From the NCBI GenBank assembly GCA_023807065.1, contig JAJJLU010003589.1, forward strand, positions 1 to 48,564: a stretch of DNA of 48,564 nucleotides. The letters are read 5' to 3'. Below, piece after piece: positions 1 through 9,802 of the stretch. The notes below the pieces were generated by a model, which saw only the letters and a list, made by a program, of their open reading frames with translations, had not been told where the DNA came from and ran no database searches. This stretch comes from Isotricha intestinalis. Lineage: Eukaryota > Ciliophora > Litostomatea > Vestibuliferida > Isotrichidae. The number at the start of each line of letters is the position of its first letter. The first letter of the stretch is position 1. Both the position numbers and the translations under genes were made by a program.

Positions 1-680
1 AAAACTATATTAAAATAGCAAAATATTTATTCAAATAAATTCTCAATATCTATATTTACCATATTTAAACAACTTTTCATCAATTTTATTTTTATTTGAT
101 GAATTTAATATTTTATTATAACTTAATGAAAAATCTTTTATTACTTCTTCTATTATTTCTCATTATCATTAGATTTAATAATTTCATTTTTTTATTTTTA
201 TTCTTTCTTATTTTATTTATATTCTGTATTTGGTATTTTATTTTTTTTTTCATTTTTATCATTAATTCTCTTTCTTTTTTTGAGTATTTTTTATTTTTTC
301 TTTCTCTATTTTCTTGTGATTCTTATTTCTTCTTTTTCCTCTTTTCATTTTTTTTTTCGTTATTTCTCCTTCTTTTTTTTCTTTCAATATTCTTTTTTCA
401 AATTTCTATAATAATTTCTACTTTTTATCTCTCTAATAAATTCCTTTTATTTTTTTCAGTTTTACTTTCTGTTATATTATCATCTTTTTTTCTTAAAGGA
501 TTATTATTATTTTTATTATAATTTAGTATAATCCCTTTTACTAAAGAAAGAAATTATCATTCAATTTTATATTTTTATTTTAATTTGTACATTTTCTGTA
601 ATTTAAAAATTAAATAAAAGAAATAATAATTATAATAAAAATATAAAATATCTCATTTTAAATTAAATTTTTAAAAAAAA
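1..680. other. A/T-rich region with strongly purine-rich minus strand; no firm gene
   Basis: Positions about 96-523 are pyrimidine-rich on the plus strand. The open frame seen there would encode almost only Leu, Phe and Ile, and looks like the antisense of Lys/Glu/Asn-rich DNA. On the minus strand, short stretches read like coding sequence (for example NNNPLRKKDDNITESKTEKN near 440-522), but each frame is broken by TAA, TAG or TGA within about 30 codons. This may be the decayed or frameshifted end of a K/E-rich gene, or simple low-complexity DNA. From 524 to 680 I see only the A/T-rich upstream region of the next gene. Confidence 0.35.
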
Positions 681-1691
681 ATGCAATATCCCTATAGTGA
701 AGTAAAAAATTTCAATCAAAATGAATTAATGAAAAATAATCCTTTTCTTGAGATAATCCAAAGAAAAATTAACATAAATACTTTACATGATTTAATATAT
801 AAAGAAATGCTTATCACTTCAATTCTTGAACAAAGATTTCAAGCTAAATTAATCATTAAAAAATTTCTTAAAAGTAAAATAAATTTTATAAATTTCTTAG
901 AAATAATTGTAAGATTTGAAAAGAAAAAAAAAATAATATTAAATCAAATTAGAAATCAAATGATTTATTCGATTGAAGTAATCAAAAGAAATATTAATTA
1001 TTATATTTTAAGAAAGAAAATTAAATCAATTATTCAAAAGCAAAAATTGCATTATACAGTATATTCTTCTATTAAAAATGTAACAAATGTTAATATTAAA
1101 ATTTATGTTGATTACATTAAATTGGAAAAATATAAAATATTCTCAATGAATTATTGTCCAATTAGAAAAACTTTTTATATAAATATTCCAAAAAAGAAAT
1201 TTATAAAAAGTAATAAAACAATGAGATTTAATTTTATGATTGGTGGTCATAAAGTTCTTGATAAATCATATTTAATTAAATTATATAATGGAGAAAGAAT
1301 AAATGAAATAAATTTTATAGATTTTGATAAAAAAATAAAACAATTAAATGATACAATTTATAAAGAAATTTCAAAACCAAAAATTATTAAAAATTATTCT
1401 TCTGATATTAGTACTGAAAGAGAAACATTTTCAAGTGATGATGATGAATATTCTCAATTGGGAAAAAAAATTAATATTAAGAAAAATAAAGTTATAAAAA
1501 AAATAGGTCAATTAGAAGAAGGTTCTATTGAACAATTTAGAAGAAGAAAAAGAATTATTTCTTGTGATGAAACTTTTCATTTAAAATCAATTTTAAGAAA
1601 TAAATTAGGTATAAACCTTAATAGATGTGAAAGTAAAAATAATAATGCTAAGAAAAGAGTAAGATTTGGAAGTGTTGAATTTTCTTATTAA
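681..1691 (+). CDS. Putative protein phosphatase 1-binding protein with a glycogen-binding-like (CBM48-type) segment
   Basis: The product is 336 residues, highly basic and Lys/Ile/Asn-rich. What is visible: a helical N-terminal half (about 35-125), a middle segment (about 125-215) that looks beta-rich, and an acidic serine patch near 245-260. The extreme C-terminus reads KKRVRFGSVEFSY and contains an RVxF-type PP1 docking motif at R326-F329, preceded by a SILR element. The stretch around 180-213 (RFNFMIGG, then KVLDKSY and NGERINEINF) loosely resembles the end of an AMPK-beta/CBM48 fold, where an F-x-F-x-V-D-G strand is followed by D-P and G-x-x-N-N. A PP1 regulator, perhaps carbohydrate-targeted, is my inference; no enzyme motif is present. 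The start is the first ATG after an A-run, and the stop is TAA. Confidence 0.55.
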   Translation: MQYPYSEVKNFNQNELMKNNPFLEIIQRKININTLHDLIYKEMLITSILEQRFQAKLIIKKFLKSKINFINFLEIIVRFEKKKKIILNQIRNQMIYSIEVIKRNINYYILRKKIKSIIQKQKLHYTVYSSIKNVTNVNIKIYVDYIKLEKYKIFSMNYCPIRKTFYINIPKKKFIKSNKTMRFNFMIGGHKVLDKSYLIKLYNGERINEINFIDFDKKIKQLNDTIYKEISKPKIIKNYSSDISTERETFSSDDDEYSQLGKKINIKKNKVIKKIGQLEEGSIEQFRRRKRIISCDETFHLKSILRNKLGINLNRCESKNNNAKKRVRFGSVEFSY

Positions 1692-2258
1692 AAATTTATA
1701 GTATGAATTTAAATGTATTTAGTATATTCATTATACATTGATGTTCGGTCATTAATCAATTATTATTTTTAATGCTTATGTGTATAATAAATAAATTTGG
1801 GTATATATTATATCAATATTTTTGATGAAAAATAATTATTAAACAAACTGATTTTATAACAATAAATTGTTATTAAAATTAAATAATAAATTTAAATTTT
1901 GACTACAATTTCTATTTGGTAAAATAAATAAATGAATAGAAAAAGTTTAGCTTTTCTTAGACTTTATATATATTTATTTGTTTTAAGTGTTTTAAAAGTT
2001 GTATTATAAATATAAAAACTTATTTTTCTTATAAAAAAACTCATATCTAATAGGCTTTAATTTATTCATTCTACATTTACCTTATAATATCAACTAATAA
2101 AGTAGTTTTTATATCTAAAAAAACCAACATATATATTTTCCAAAAAAGTAAAAATAATAAAAAGATTATGATAAAAAAGAAAAAAAAAATTTGAAAAAAT
2201 TAAATAATTACAATAAACCAAATAAATAAAACTTAAAAAAATATAAAACATAAAAAAA
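1692..2258. other. Intergenic, A/T-rich, no gene seen
   Basis: This 567-bp spacer separates two plus-strand genes. It is nearly all A/T, with slightly less biased patches near 1740 and 1930. I see no long frame, no tRNA-like cloverleaf and no repeats. It probably holds the 3' UTR of the upstream gene and the promoter of the calpain gene. Confidence 0.5.
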
Positions 2259-4723
2259 ATGAAATCTTTACAAACCCGTCAAACCCCTTATCATAACTCT
2301 CCAATATCGAAAAGCTTCCTCTCTCAAAATTATGATTCTCTTTCAAAATCATCATCTCCCTTTACAGATGAATATTTCCCACCAGAGAATAATTCATTAT
2401 ACAGCACTAAATCATCATTAAAATCATATAAAGTACCATCATTACCTTCTTTTCTTTCAAAAGATAAAAAAAAATTTTTATCACAATATGCTCTTCAGAA
2501 TAAAGATCGTTATTCTTGGAAAAGATTATCAGAAATATTAAATTTAAAGGATTTGAATATTTTTCAAAATAATAAAACTTCAATTAATGATGTTCAACAA
2601 GGTGAATTAGGAGATTGTTATTTTTTAAGTGTTTTATCAGCTTTATCAGAAAATCCAGAAAGAATAAAAAAATTAATTCCAAAATCTAAAATATCTGATA
2701 AAGGAATATATGAATGTAATGTTTTTTTACATGGATATGAAATACCTATTGTAATAGATGATTATTTTCCTGTTATTGAAAATGAAGATAATAATATTGC
2801 ATTCGCAGGAATAAATCAAGAAAGTAAAAGTATTTGGCCATTATTATTAGAAAAAGTGTGGGCAAAATGTAATTTATCATATGAAGATATAATTAATGGT
2901 AATTCTGCTGATGCTTTTCAATTTCTTTCTCCAGCACCTTTTGATACTTATTACCATAGCAATGATAATAAAAGTTTATTTGATATTATTGATAATTCCA
3001 TTAAGAAAAATTATATTGTTGTCTCTGATATTACTTTAACTGAAAATACTAATTTAGATTATTTAAGTAAAATGGGTTTACTTACTAATCATGCTTATAA
3101 TATTATTGATACTGTTACTTTAAAACAAAATAGTGCTGAAGTTAAATTATTAAAAATAAGAAATTTATGGGGAACTAATGAATGGAAAGGAGATTGGAGT
3201 GATAATTCAGGAAAATGGACTGAAAATTTTAAAAGAACTGTTAAATTAGAAAAGAAAGAAGATGGTATTTTTTGGATGGCATATGAAGACTTTATTCAAT
3301 TTTATACTTCTACACATATTTGTCAAATTCATGATGATTTTAATTATAATTGTAAAAAAATTAAAGTTAATAGTAATGAATTCTTTAATATTGCTAAAGT
3401 AAATGTTAATAAAAATTCAAGTGGGTATTTTTTGGTTAATTTAAAAAATAAAAGAATTTATCAAAATTTAAAAGGAATTGATAATTTTAATAATCCTTTT
3501 TGCTCAATGATTGTTTTTAAACAAGATAAAAATGGCTTTAAATATATTGGGAGTGATAGTGGAAAACATGATAGATTATATGTTGAATGTGAAAATATGG
3601 AACAAGGATCTTATTATATTGCAGTTACTTTTCCAAAAGAAAGTAAAAATTTTGAATTAAATAATTTTGAACCTAAAAAATTTGATAAATTATCTTTTAG
3701 AGTAGGAATTTATTCTAATTTAAAAGATGCTAAAATTGAAGATATTGATGAAAATGAAAAAAATGATATTAAAGATTTTATATTTAATATGATAAGTCAA
3801 TTAGCAAATGAAAATCCAGAAAAATATCGTTTTGCAAATGAAGGAGAAAATTCAAGTTGGAGAGTAATAAATTTTGATAATAACAGAAATGGTTACGGTT
3901 ATATATATTATGATAATAATAGTGATGCATTTTTAAGAGAAAGAGTTAAAATAACAAGTTTAGTAAATGTTAATTTAATTCCAATATTAAAGGAAGGTAA
4001 ATTTAATATAGATAATTTTACAAAAGAAGAAGAAAATGAAATTGATTATGAAGAAGATTCTAGAAAATTAGCAATGGAGAATTTAAAAGATATAAAATTA
4101 GATTCATCAACAGAAATAATTGATGCTGATAAAGGAAAAGAAGTATCTGAAAAAAATCCAGTAATAGTTCAATTTAACATAGCTCCTCATTCAAAATGCA
4201 TTGTTTTTTTACAAAAAAGTGATGATGAAGCTGATATTGATATGATAAGTGATATTACTTTTGATTATTACCAAATGTATTTTTAACAGAAAAAAAATTC
4301 ACTTCTAAAAAATATAAATTAAGATATAATAATAAACCAATTGATGCATTTGAAGTTATTACAGAACATAATTCAGGAGTTTTTTTCCTTTATAAAAATA
4401 GAACTAAAGAATATAAAATTAATATTAATGCAAAATTTACAAAATGTGATAATTTATATTTAAAAATATGTTCTGAAGATATTAAAACCAAAAATAATTT
4501 AATATTAAGAAATTATTCTGGTAATTTTAGAGATGACAGTAAGGACCCAGTTATTAATATTGAAGTTGAACCTGGTCAAATTGGTTTTTTTGGTCTTTCT
4601 TCTATTGATACTTTTAATAAGTATAATTATGTTTGTGATTTTGATTATCTTTTCTCTATCGCTCTTGCTGATAATTTTTATAAAGAAGAAGATCTTAATA
4701 ATGTTGATAAAGAAGAAATTTAA
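2259..4723 (+). CDS. Calpain-family cysteine protease with C2-like C-terminal domains; frame break near 4249-4289
   Basis: This is a papain-fold calpain. The catalytic triad is visible: C120 in QQGELGDCYFLS, H278 in LLTNHAYNI and N302 in KIRNLWGTNEW, each with the usual family context. Residues 1-85 are Ser-rich and disordered. The protease core runs about 90-350 and is followed by at least two beta-rich C2-like modules. I see no penta-EF-hand, so it belongs to the non-classical calpains common in protists. The first frame stops at 4284-4286, but the +2 frame is open from 4265 to a TAA at 4721-4723 and continues convincing domain sequence (KKYKLRYNNKPIDAFEV, HNSGVFFLYKNRTK). A 41-nt GT-AG intron (4249-4289) restores the frame and gives 807 residues. 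A one-base slip in the T5 run (4280-4284) is the alternative. Protease identity is secure; the C-terminal join is not. Confidence 0.9.
4249..4289 (+). other. Candidate 41-nt intron in the calpain gene
   Basis: The segment begins GTGATATT and ends TTTTAACAG. Its length is 2 modulo 3, exactly what is needed to connect the upstream frame (codon split after the A at 4248) to the downstream frame at 4292. Against it: the donor differs from the GTATAT donors of the two clearer introns in this window, and the segment itself translates plausibly (SDITFDYYQMYF). A single missing T in the T5 run at 4280-4284 explains the break equally well. Confidence 0.4.
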
Positions 4724-4917
4724 AATTTGGGGAATTTGATTTTATTATATAGAGGAAGTTTATTTTATTTAATCATTTAAAAATTTCTTTTTTTATTGAT
4801 TTATATTAAAAAAAACAAAAGAGACATTTTACTTTATTTTTTTTCTTTTTTTATTTATTTTATATGAATAAATTTTTAATTTAGTTTATAATTTAAAATT
4901 AAAATTTCAACTGAAAA

Positions 4918-6468
4918 ATGGAAGATAATAATAATAAGGAATTAAATAATAATTTTGAAAAATTATGTTTTCAAATACTGGAATTAAAATCTGAAACTTT
5001 AAAAACTTATGAATCAATAAAACAATATTATCAAAAATGTATATATGATCATAAACCAATTTTTGAATTACAAAAACTATTAACCGCTCTTTCTCAAAAT
5101 AAGAAAATTTCAGAAGAAAATATTCAAAAGGAAAAAACATATTTAACAACTAAATTAAATGAAAAAACTCAAATAATAAATGCTCTTCAAAATGAGTTTA
5201 ATTTAATAAAAGATGAATTTAAAAAATTATCATTTGGAAAGGAAAAAATGAAAGAAATAAATAAAATGAGAAAAAGTGAATTAATATCAGTTCAATATCA
5301 AATAAGTATATTATCAAAGAAAATAAAAAATACTCAAAAAGAATGTTTTGAATTAGATAATAAAATTAATACATTAACTGAGGAAAATAGAAGTTCATAT
5401 TCTACTGAATGTACTTTATTAGAACAAGTTATGGCTTTTGATAAAAAATTATATAATATTTATAATGCAAGAGAACAAAAAATTAAAGAAAAACATAATT
5501 TAGAAATTGATTTAAAATCTTTAACAGATTCTCAAAGAAGAAAAGCTAATGAAAAAATTAATTTTTTGAAAGAAAAATCCAATAATGAAATTTCAAATTT
5601 AAAAAATGAAATTAATAAATTAGAAAAAGAAAATAATAAAATTAATGAACAAAATAATTGTATTAAGAATATGAATGAATTTATGATAAGTAAATTAAAT
5701 AAAAAAATAAAAGAAAATGAACTTAATGATAATAATGATATTAATGACAATACAATTAATCAACTTAATTTAAATTTAATTGAAGAAAGTAAAAAATTAG
5801 ATGAAGATGTTAATTCAATGATATTAAAAATAAAAAATGAATATAAATCAATCATTAATATCGAACCAATTCAAAACATTTCTCCTTTAGAATATTTAAA
5901 TAATTTATTATCTAAACTTCAAAATTATTGTAATGATAATTCATATGAACAAATAATAAATCAGAAATCTGAAGAAGTTAGTAAATTAGGAGAAGAAATT
6001 TCAAAAAAAATTTATAATAAATTTCTTAAAAGAAAGTTTTTAGTCATATTTAAAATTTTTGTAAAGGATAATAAAATTATGAAAGAAAAAGAGGAAAAAG
6101 AAATAAAAGAACTTCAAAAAAGAAATGAGGAATTAAAAATATCAAAGCAAATAAATCAAGATAAAGAAGAAGAATCAAAAGAAAAACAAAGAGAAATAGA
6201 ATTTAATGAGAAAATGAAAAAAGAAGAAAAAGATAGAAAAAATAAAAAGAAAAAAGTAAATAAAAAAAATAATTATAAATGTGATATTGAAAGTAATGAT
6301 GATGAACAAAATTGTTTGGAAATAAAAAATAATAAAAAAAAAACTTCTGAATTTAATTTAAACAGTATGGATTTTTTAAATGAATTAAGTAGAAGTGTTA
6401 TACAAAGTGAAGAAGATGCTTCAAATAAACAACATTTTGGAAGAAGGAGACGTAATTATAATTTTTAA
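4918..6468 (+). CDS. Coiled-coil protein, unknown function
   Basis: I do not recognise this 516-residue protein. Residues about 1-75 look globular and helical. About 75-300 is a long heptad-rich coiled coil containing a more conserved-looking central piece (LLEQVMAFDKKLYNIYNARE, about 160-185). A short helical region follows (about 320-385), then a very charged Glu/Lys helix (about 385-450). The C-terminal tail has a helix (MDFLNELSRSVIQSE) and ends in GRRRRNYNF. There is no signal peptide, membrane segment or catalytic motif. The architecture would suit a cytoskeletal or basal-body scaffold, but that rests only on coiled-coil content and on neighbours. It lies 194 bp downstream of the calpain gene on the same strand, with a TAA stop. 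Confidence 0.8.
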   Translation: MEDNNNKELNNNFEKLCFQILELKSETLKTYESIKQYYQKCIYDHKPIFELQKLLTALSQNKKISEENIQKEKTYLTTKLNEKTQIINALQNEFNLIKDEFKKLSFGKEKMKEINKMRKSELISVQYQISILSKKIKNTQKECFELDNKINTLTEENRSSYSTECTLLEQVMAFDKKLYNIYNAREQKIKEKHNLEIDLKSLTDSQRRKANEKINFLKEKSNNEISNLKNEINKLEKENNKINEQNNCIKNMNEFMISKLNKKIKENELNDNNDINDNTINQLNLNLIEESKKLDEDVNSMILKIKNEYKSIINIEPIQNISPLEYLNNLLSKLQNYCNDNSYEQIINQKSEEVSKLGEEISKKIYNKFLKRKFLVIFKIFVKDNKIMKEKEEKEIKELQKRNEELKISKQINQDKEEESKEKQREIEFNEKMKKEEKDRKNKKKKVNKKNNYKCDIESNDDEQNCLEIKNNKKKTSEFNLNSMDFLNELSRSVIQSEEDASNKQHFGRRRRNYNF

Positions 6469-7337
6469 AAATATAAATACATTTTTAAATTGAATAAATT
6501 TTAATAAATCTTCATTTAAATATTTAAATTATTTAAAAAAATTTCCAAATATATATCTTTTTAACATATAATATATTATTTAGATAAATTTAAATGATCC
6601 CACAAAACTAATTTTAAAACAGTTTTAAATTTAATAAACATTTAATAAATCTCTTACACAAAAAATGTAACGAGACAAAAAATTTTTGTATTTCCTTAAT
6701 ATCTATCCAAAAAATTATATATGAAATAAAAAAATTGATTTTAATTGATTGATATTCTGAAATAATTAAAGTTTAAAAAAAATTTAAAAAATTTGAAATT
6801 TGACTGTCAAATGAAAATATGAAAGTTTTTATTCAAAATTTCCTCCTTAATCTAAATTATAAAAAAATAACTCCATATTATGGAAGTAAATTTATTCTTT
6901 AAAATAAAAAAATTAAATCTATTTATACTTTTTATTTTTACTTTCATCTGATATATTTTTGTATCTAATTTTTATGAATTTAATGAAAGTAAATAATCTC
7001 TTTCTCTTTAAAATGAATTGAGTCTTGGATGTTTCTATATTGTCAATTTAATTAAAATTAATTATATGATAATTAAATTTGTTTATTTTATAGGGTCTAT
7101 GATAATCTGAAGCTTAATCTTAAATTATTTTAATTTTTTGTACTTCTTGAAATTTCTCAGAGATACTATTTAAATTTTTTATGAATTATGTGTTATAATT
7201 GATGTTATTTAGATTTTTTCTTATTTATAATATTCAATAAAATATTTAAAATATTTTGTCCCTTTTTTATGAACCTATTTCTTAAAAATTTGTACAAAAA
7301 TAGTTATAATGCTTAAAAAAATTTAAAATAATAATTA
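6469..7337. other. Intergenic, A/T-rich, no gene seen
   Basis: This is one of the longest gene-free stretches (869 bp), lying between two plus-strand genes. I find only short frames and homopolymer runs, no tRNA or snRNA-like sequence, and no direct repeats worth naming. The open minus-strand frame beginning near 7560 is antisense to the next gene. Confidence 0.5.
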
Positions 7338-8018
7338 ATGTCAGCGTTTGACAGAATAGAATTAATAGACAAATCAAACGGAGAAGAAATAAGAGCAAAC
7401 CCTCATTTACAATGTCCTTTTTGTCTTGATTTATTATTTGAACCAATTCAATGTTCAATATGTAAAAAATGTTATTGTAAAGATTGTTTTGATACTTGGA
7501 CTGGAGAAAAAAAATGTTTTGGAGGTAAAGATAGTCATACTTTCTCAAGAAATATTCCAACTCAAGATTGGATAAATCAATATTTAAACAAATTTAAAAT
7601 AAAATGTTGTTATCAAGGATGTCCTCAAAAACAAATGGAATATAAAAATTTTAAAAATCACACAAGAACATGTACATATAAAAAAAATGGTTATTGTAAT
7701 GAAACTCGTTCTGGTGAAGCTTTTGAATGGAAAGAATTTCAAGTTTTTGTGGCTCCTTTATCTGGTCCCACACTCACAATAACTGTTTCTTTAAATACTA
7801 CATATGAAGAATTAAAACAAAAAATTGTTGAAAAAAATGGAGGAACTGTTAATGATATATCTTTAGCTTATGGGGGAAAACCATTAAAACCTAAAACTTT
7901 GTTAGAGGAATATAATGTTCAAAAAAATAGTACTTTTCATCAATTAGGAAGATTAAAAGGAGGAAAAAACGATGATTTATTATATTTTAAATGTGAATTG
8001 GAAGATAGATTTTTGTAA
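7338..8018 (+). CDS. RING/TRAF-type zinc finger protein fused to a ubiquitin-like domain
   Basis: The product is 226 residues. An N-terminal RING-like finger has CPFC at 26-29, then C39, C42, C47 and C50, with further Cys/His ligands to about residue 67. A TRAF-like C/H cluster follows (C90, C91, C95, H108, C112). Residues about 134-209 align with ubiquitin: FQVFVAPLSGPTLTITV matches the first hairpin, followed by TTYEELKQKIVEKNG, AYGGKPLKPKTLLEEYNVQK, STFHQL and GRLKGG. The diglycine (208-209, codons 7959-7964) is followed by 17 more residues. RING proteins act as E3 ubiquitin ligases by recruiting E2s. The fused ubiquitin-like module could be autoinhibitory, a proteasome docking device, or a processed modifier. 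Fold assignments are strong; the function of the fusion is inference. Confidence 0.85.
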   Translation: MSAFDRIELIDKSNGEEIRANPHLQCPFCLDLLFEPIQCSICKKCYCKDCFDTWTGEKKCFGGKDSHTFSRNIPTQDWINQYLNKFKIKCCYQGCPQKQMEYKNFKNHTRTCTYKKNGYCNETRSGEAFEWKEFQVFVAPLSGPTLTITVSLNTTYEELKQKIVEKNGGTVNDISLAYGGKPLKPKTLLEEYNVQKNSTFHQLGRLKGGKNDDLLYFKCELEDRFL

Positions 8019-8236
8019 AGCCCAATTCCTATTTATCATTAGTATATAATTAAATAAAAAAAACCAATTAAAAAGAATAAATCAATGTTTACAAGTTTCA
8101 AAATTAATAAATCAAATCAAAACAAATATAATGTGAATTAAATTAAAGATTAATTCAAAAAGAAATTTTCCTTATATTTAATCTTATAAAAAATAAAAAA
8201 ATTTAATTATTATAAAAGAATTAAAAAATTAAAATA

Positions 8237-9802
8237 ATGGATTTAAAAGATTTAGTTAAAAAATTTGCAGAAGAATTAAAGCAAAAATATGGAAAAATAT
8301 TAACAGAAGTTGAATATTTAGATTCAGATTTAGAGAAAGATATAGAAGATTTAATAGTAACTCAATATTTTTCTTTAGAACCTGAAGAATTATATAACCC
8401 AATAGAACAAGATATATTAAATAAAATAAAAGAAAAAAACCCTGATATAGAAATAAAAGAAAATAATATATCTGAATTAAATAATTCAGAAATATTAAAA
8501 GAAGAAGAAGAGAAAGAAGAAAAAGAAGAAAAAGAAGTAGAAGAATTAAAAGAAGAAAAAGAAGTAGAAGAAAAAGCAGAAAATATTAAAAATGAAGAAG
8601 AAGGAGAAGAAGAAGAAGAAGAAAAAGAAAAAGCAGATAGATATGAAAATATAGAAGAAAGTGAAACATTAAAAAAAACAAGATTAAGAAATTATACTAA
8701 AGATGATATAACATTTCTTGAAGATTTCCTAAATACTTTAGATAAATGTTTACCAAAAAGTGATGAAAATGTATTATCTTTTGCAAATGATGATCCAGGT
8801 TATACAAATACAATAAGTACAAATCCATATAAAGTTATTCCAGCTAAATTTCCTGTAGAAAAATTAGCAATTGAAGTAGAAGAAGAAAGAGAAAGAAATT
8901 TAGCAATAAAAGAAAATGCACAAATAGCTAGAGCTAAAAAAGCAAAAAAAGATAATAAGGATAAAGGAAATGTAAATCCATATGAAGCAGTAATGGATGA
9001 ATTTCCAGATGAAGAAAAACATAATATGAAATATATAGGTAAGCCTAGAATAGAAACATTAACACATAGATTAATAAAACATACATTTAAAGAAATATTA
9101 CCAAATTCAAATGTTTATCCAAGTTTAATAAAAGAAGTATTAATGATACCTCAAATATTTAATCCTCAAGTAATGGAAATTGCAATTAAAAGTTTACAAT
9201 ATTCAGTAAATGGAAATTATGAAAAAGCAATATCATATATGGATAAAGCTCAAGAAATATTTAATGCATTTAATCCTCAACCAGATTATCAATCATTATT
9301 ATATTTTTCATTATCATTAGGAGCTTTATATGAGAATTTAGATTATGATTTAATGGCATTAAAATATTATTCAGATGCAAAAACAGCAAGTGAAAAATTA
9401 TTAATAGTAGATCCAGATACAGCTTTAGTCTTTTGTTTCTTAGGAGAAATATTTGTTAAAATGCAAGAATATGAATGGGCTTTAAGAAGTTATATGATGG
9501 CTAAAAAAATTAGAGAAGAAACTATTGGAGGAGATACTCCTGATACTGCTGCTATATATAACAATTTAGGGGTTGTTTCCTTCTTAATGCAAAGTTATTT
9601 ACCTGCTAATGGTTATTTCAAATTAGCTTATGAAATTTATAAAGGTATTATGGGGTTAACTCATCCTAGAACTATGCTTATTAAAGGAAATTTAACTAAA
9701 ATGAATCAATTGAGTTTTAATAAAGTTGTTGAATTTAAAACTCTTTCTATGTATCCTACTCCTGTTCAGTTAGTACAAAATTCTAGGAAAAAAAAAAAAT
9801 AA
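8237..9802 (+). CDS. TPR protein with a novel N-terminal domain shared with the 44.8-kb gene
   Basis: The protein has 521 residues in three parts. Residues 1-74 form a compact helical domain (core DLEKDIEDLIVTQYF and NPIEQDI) that reappears, gap-free, at residues 21-94 of the coiled-coil protein starting at 44776. Residues about 85-150 are an extremely acidic Glu/Lys linker. The C-terminal part holds about four tetratricopeptide repeats (about 313-346, 351-385, 395-428 and 437-470) with typical TPR residues, for example AIYNNLGVVSF followed by AYEIYKGIMGLTHP, as in kinesin-light-chain-like TPRs. The tail is basic. TPRs bind partner peptides, so I infer an adaptor, probably ciliary because its relative is TPH-like. 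Codon choice changes from A-ending to T-ending after about 9400. Confidence 0.8.
   Translation: MDLKDLVKKFAEELKQKYGKILTEVEYLDSDLEKDIEDLIVTQYFSLEPEELYNPIEQDILNKIKEKNPDIEIKENNISELNNSEILKEEEEKEEKEEKEVEELKEEKEVEEKAENIKNEEEGEEEEEEKEKADRYENIEESETLKKTRLRNYTKDDITFLEDFLNTLDKCLPKSDENVLSFANDDPGYTNTISTNPYKVIPAKFPVEKLAIEVEEERERNLAIKENAQIARAKKAKKDNKDKGNVNPYEAVMDEFPDEEKHNMKYIGKPRIETLTHRLIKHTFKEILPNSNVYPSLIKEVLMIPQIFNPQVMEIAIKSLQYSVNGNYEKAISYMDKAQEIFNAFNPQPDYQSLLYFSLSLGALYENLDYDLMALKYYSDAKTASEKLLIVDPDTALVFCFLGEIFVKMQEYEWALRSYMMAKKIREETIGGDTPDTAAIYNNLGVVSFLMQSYLPANGYFKLAYEIYKGIMGLTHPRTMLIKGNLTKMNQLSFNKVVEFKTLSMYPTPVQLVQNSRKKKK

Noticed and set aside
96..521. 141-codon plus-strand frame of Leu/Phe/Ile
   Set aside because: Composition is that of an antisense shadow of Lys/Glu/Asn-rich DNA: near-pure Phe/Leu/Ile with no polar loops like a real membrane protein.
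4277..4289. 13-nt intron (GTATTTTTAACAG) in the calpain gene, like the 15-nt introns of heterotrichs
   Set aside because: Its removal leads into a frame that stops after six codons; its length does not restore the open downstream frame.
4533..4739. Plus-strand 68-codon hydrophobic frame
   Set aside because: It overlaps, in another frame, the calpain C-terminal coding sequence, which reads as real domain sequence.
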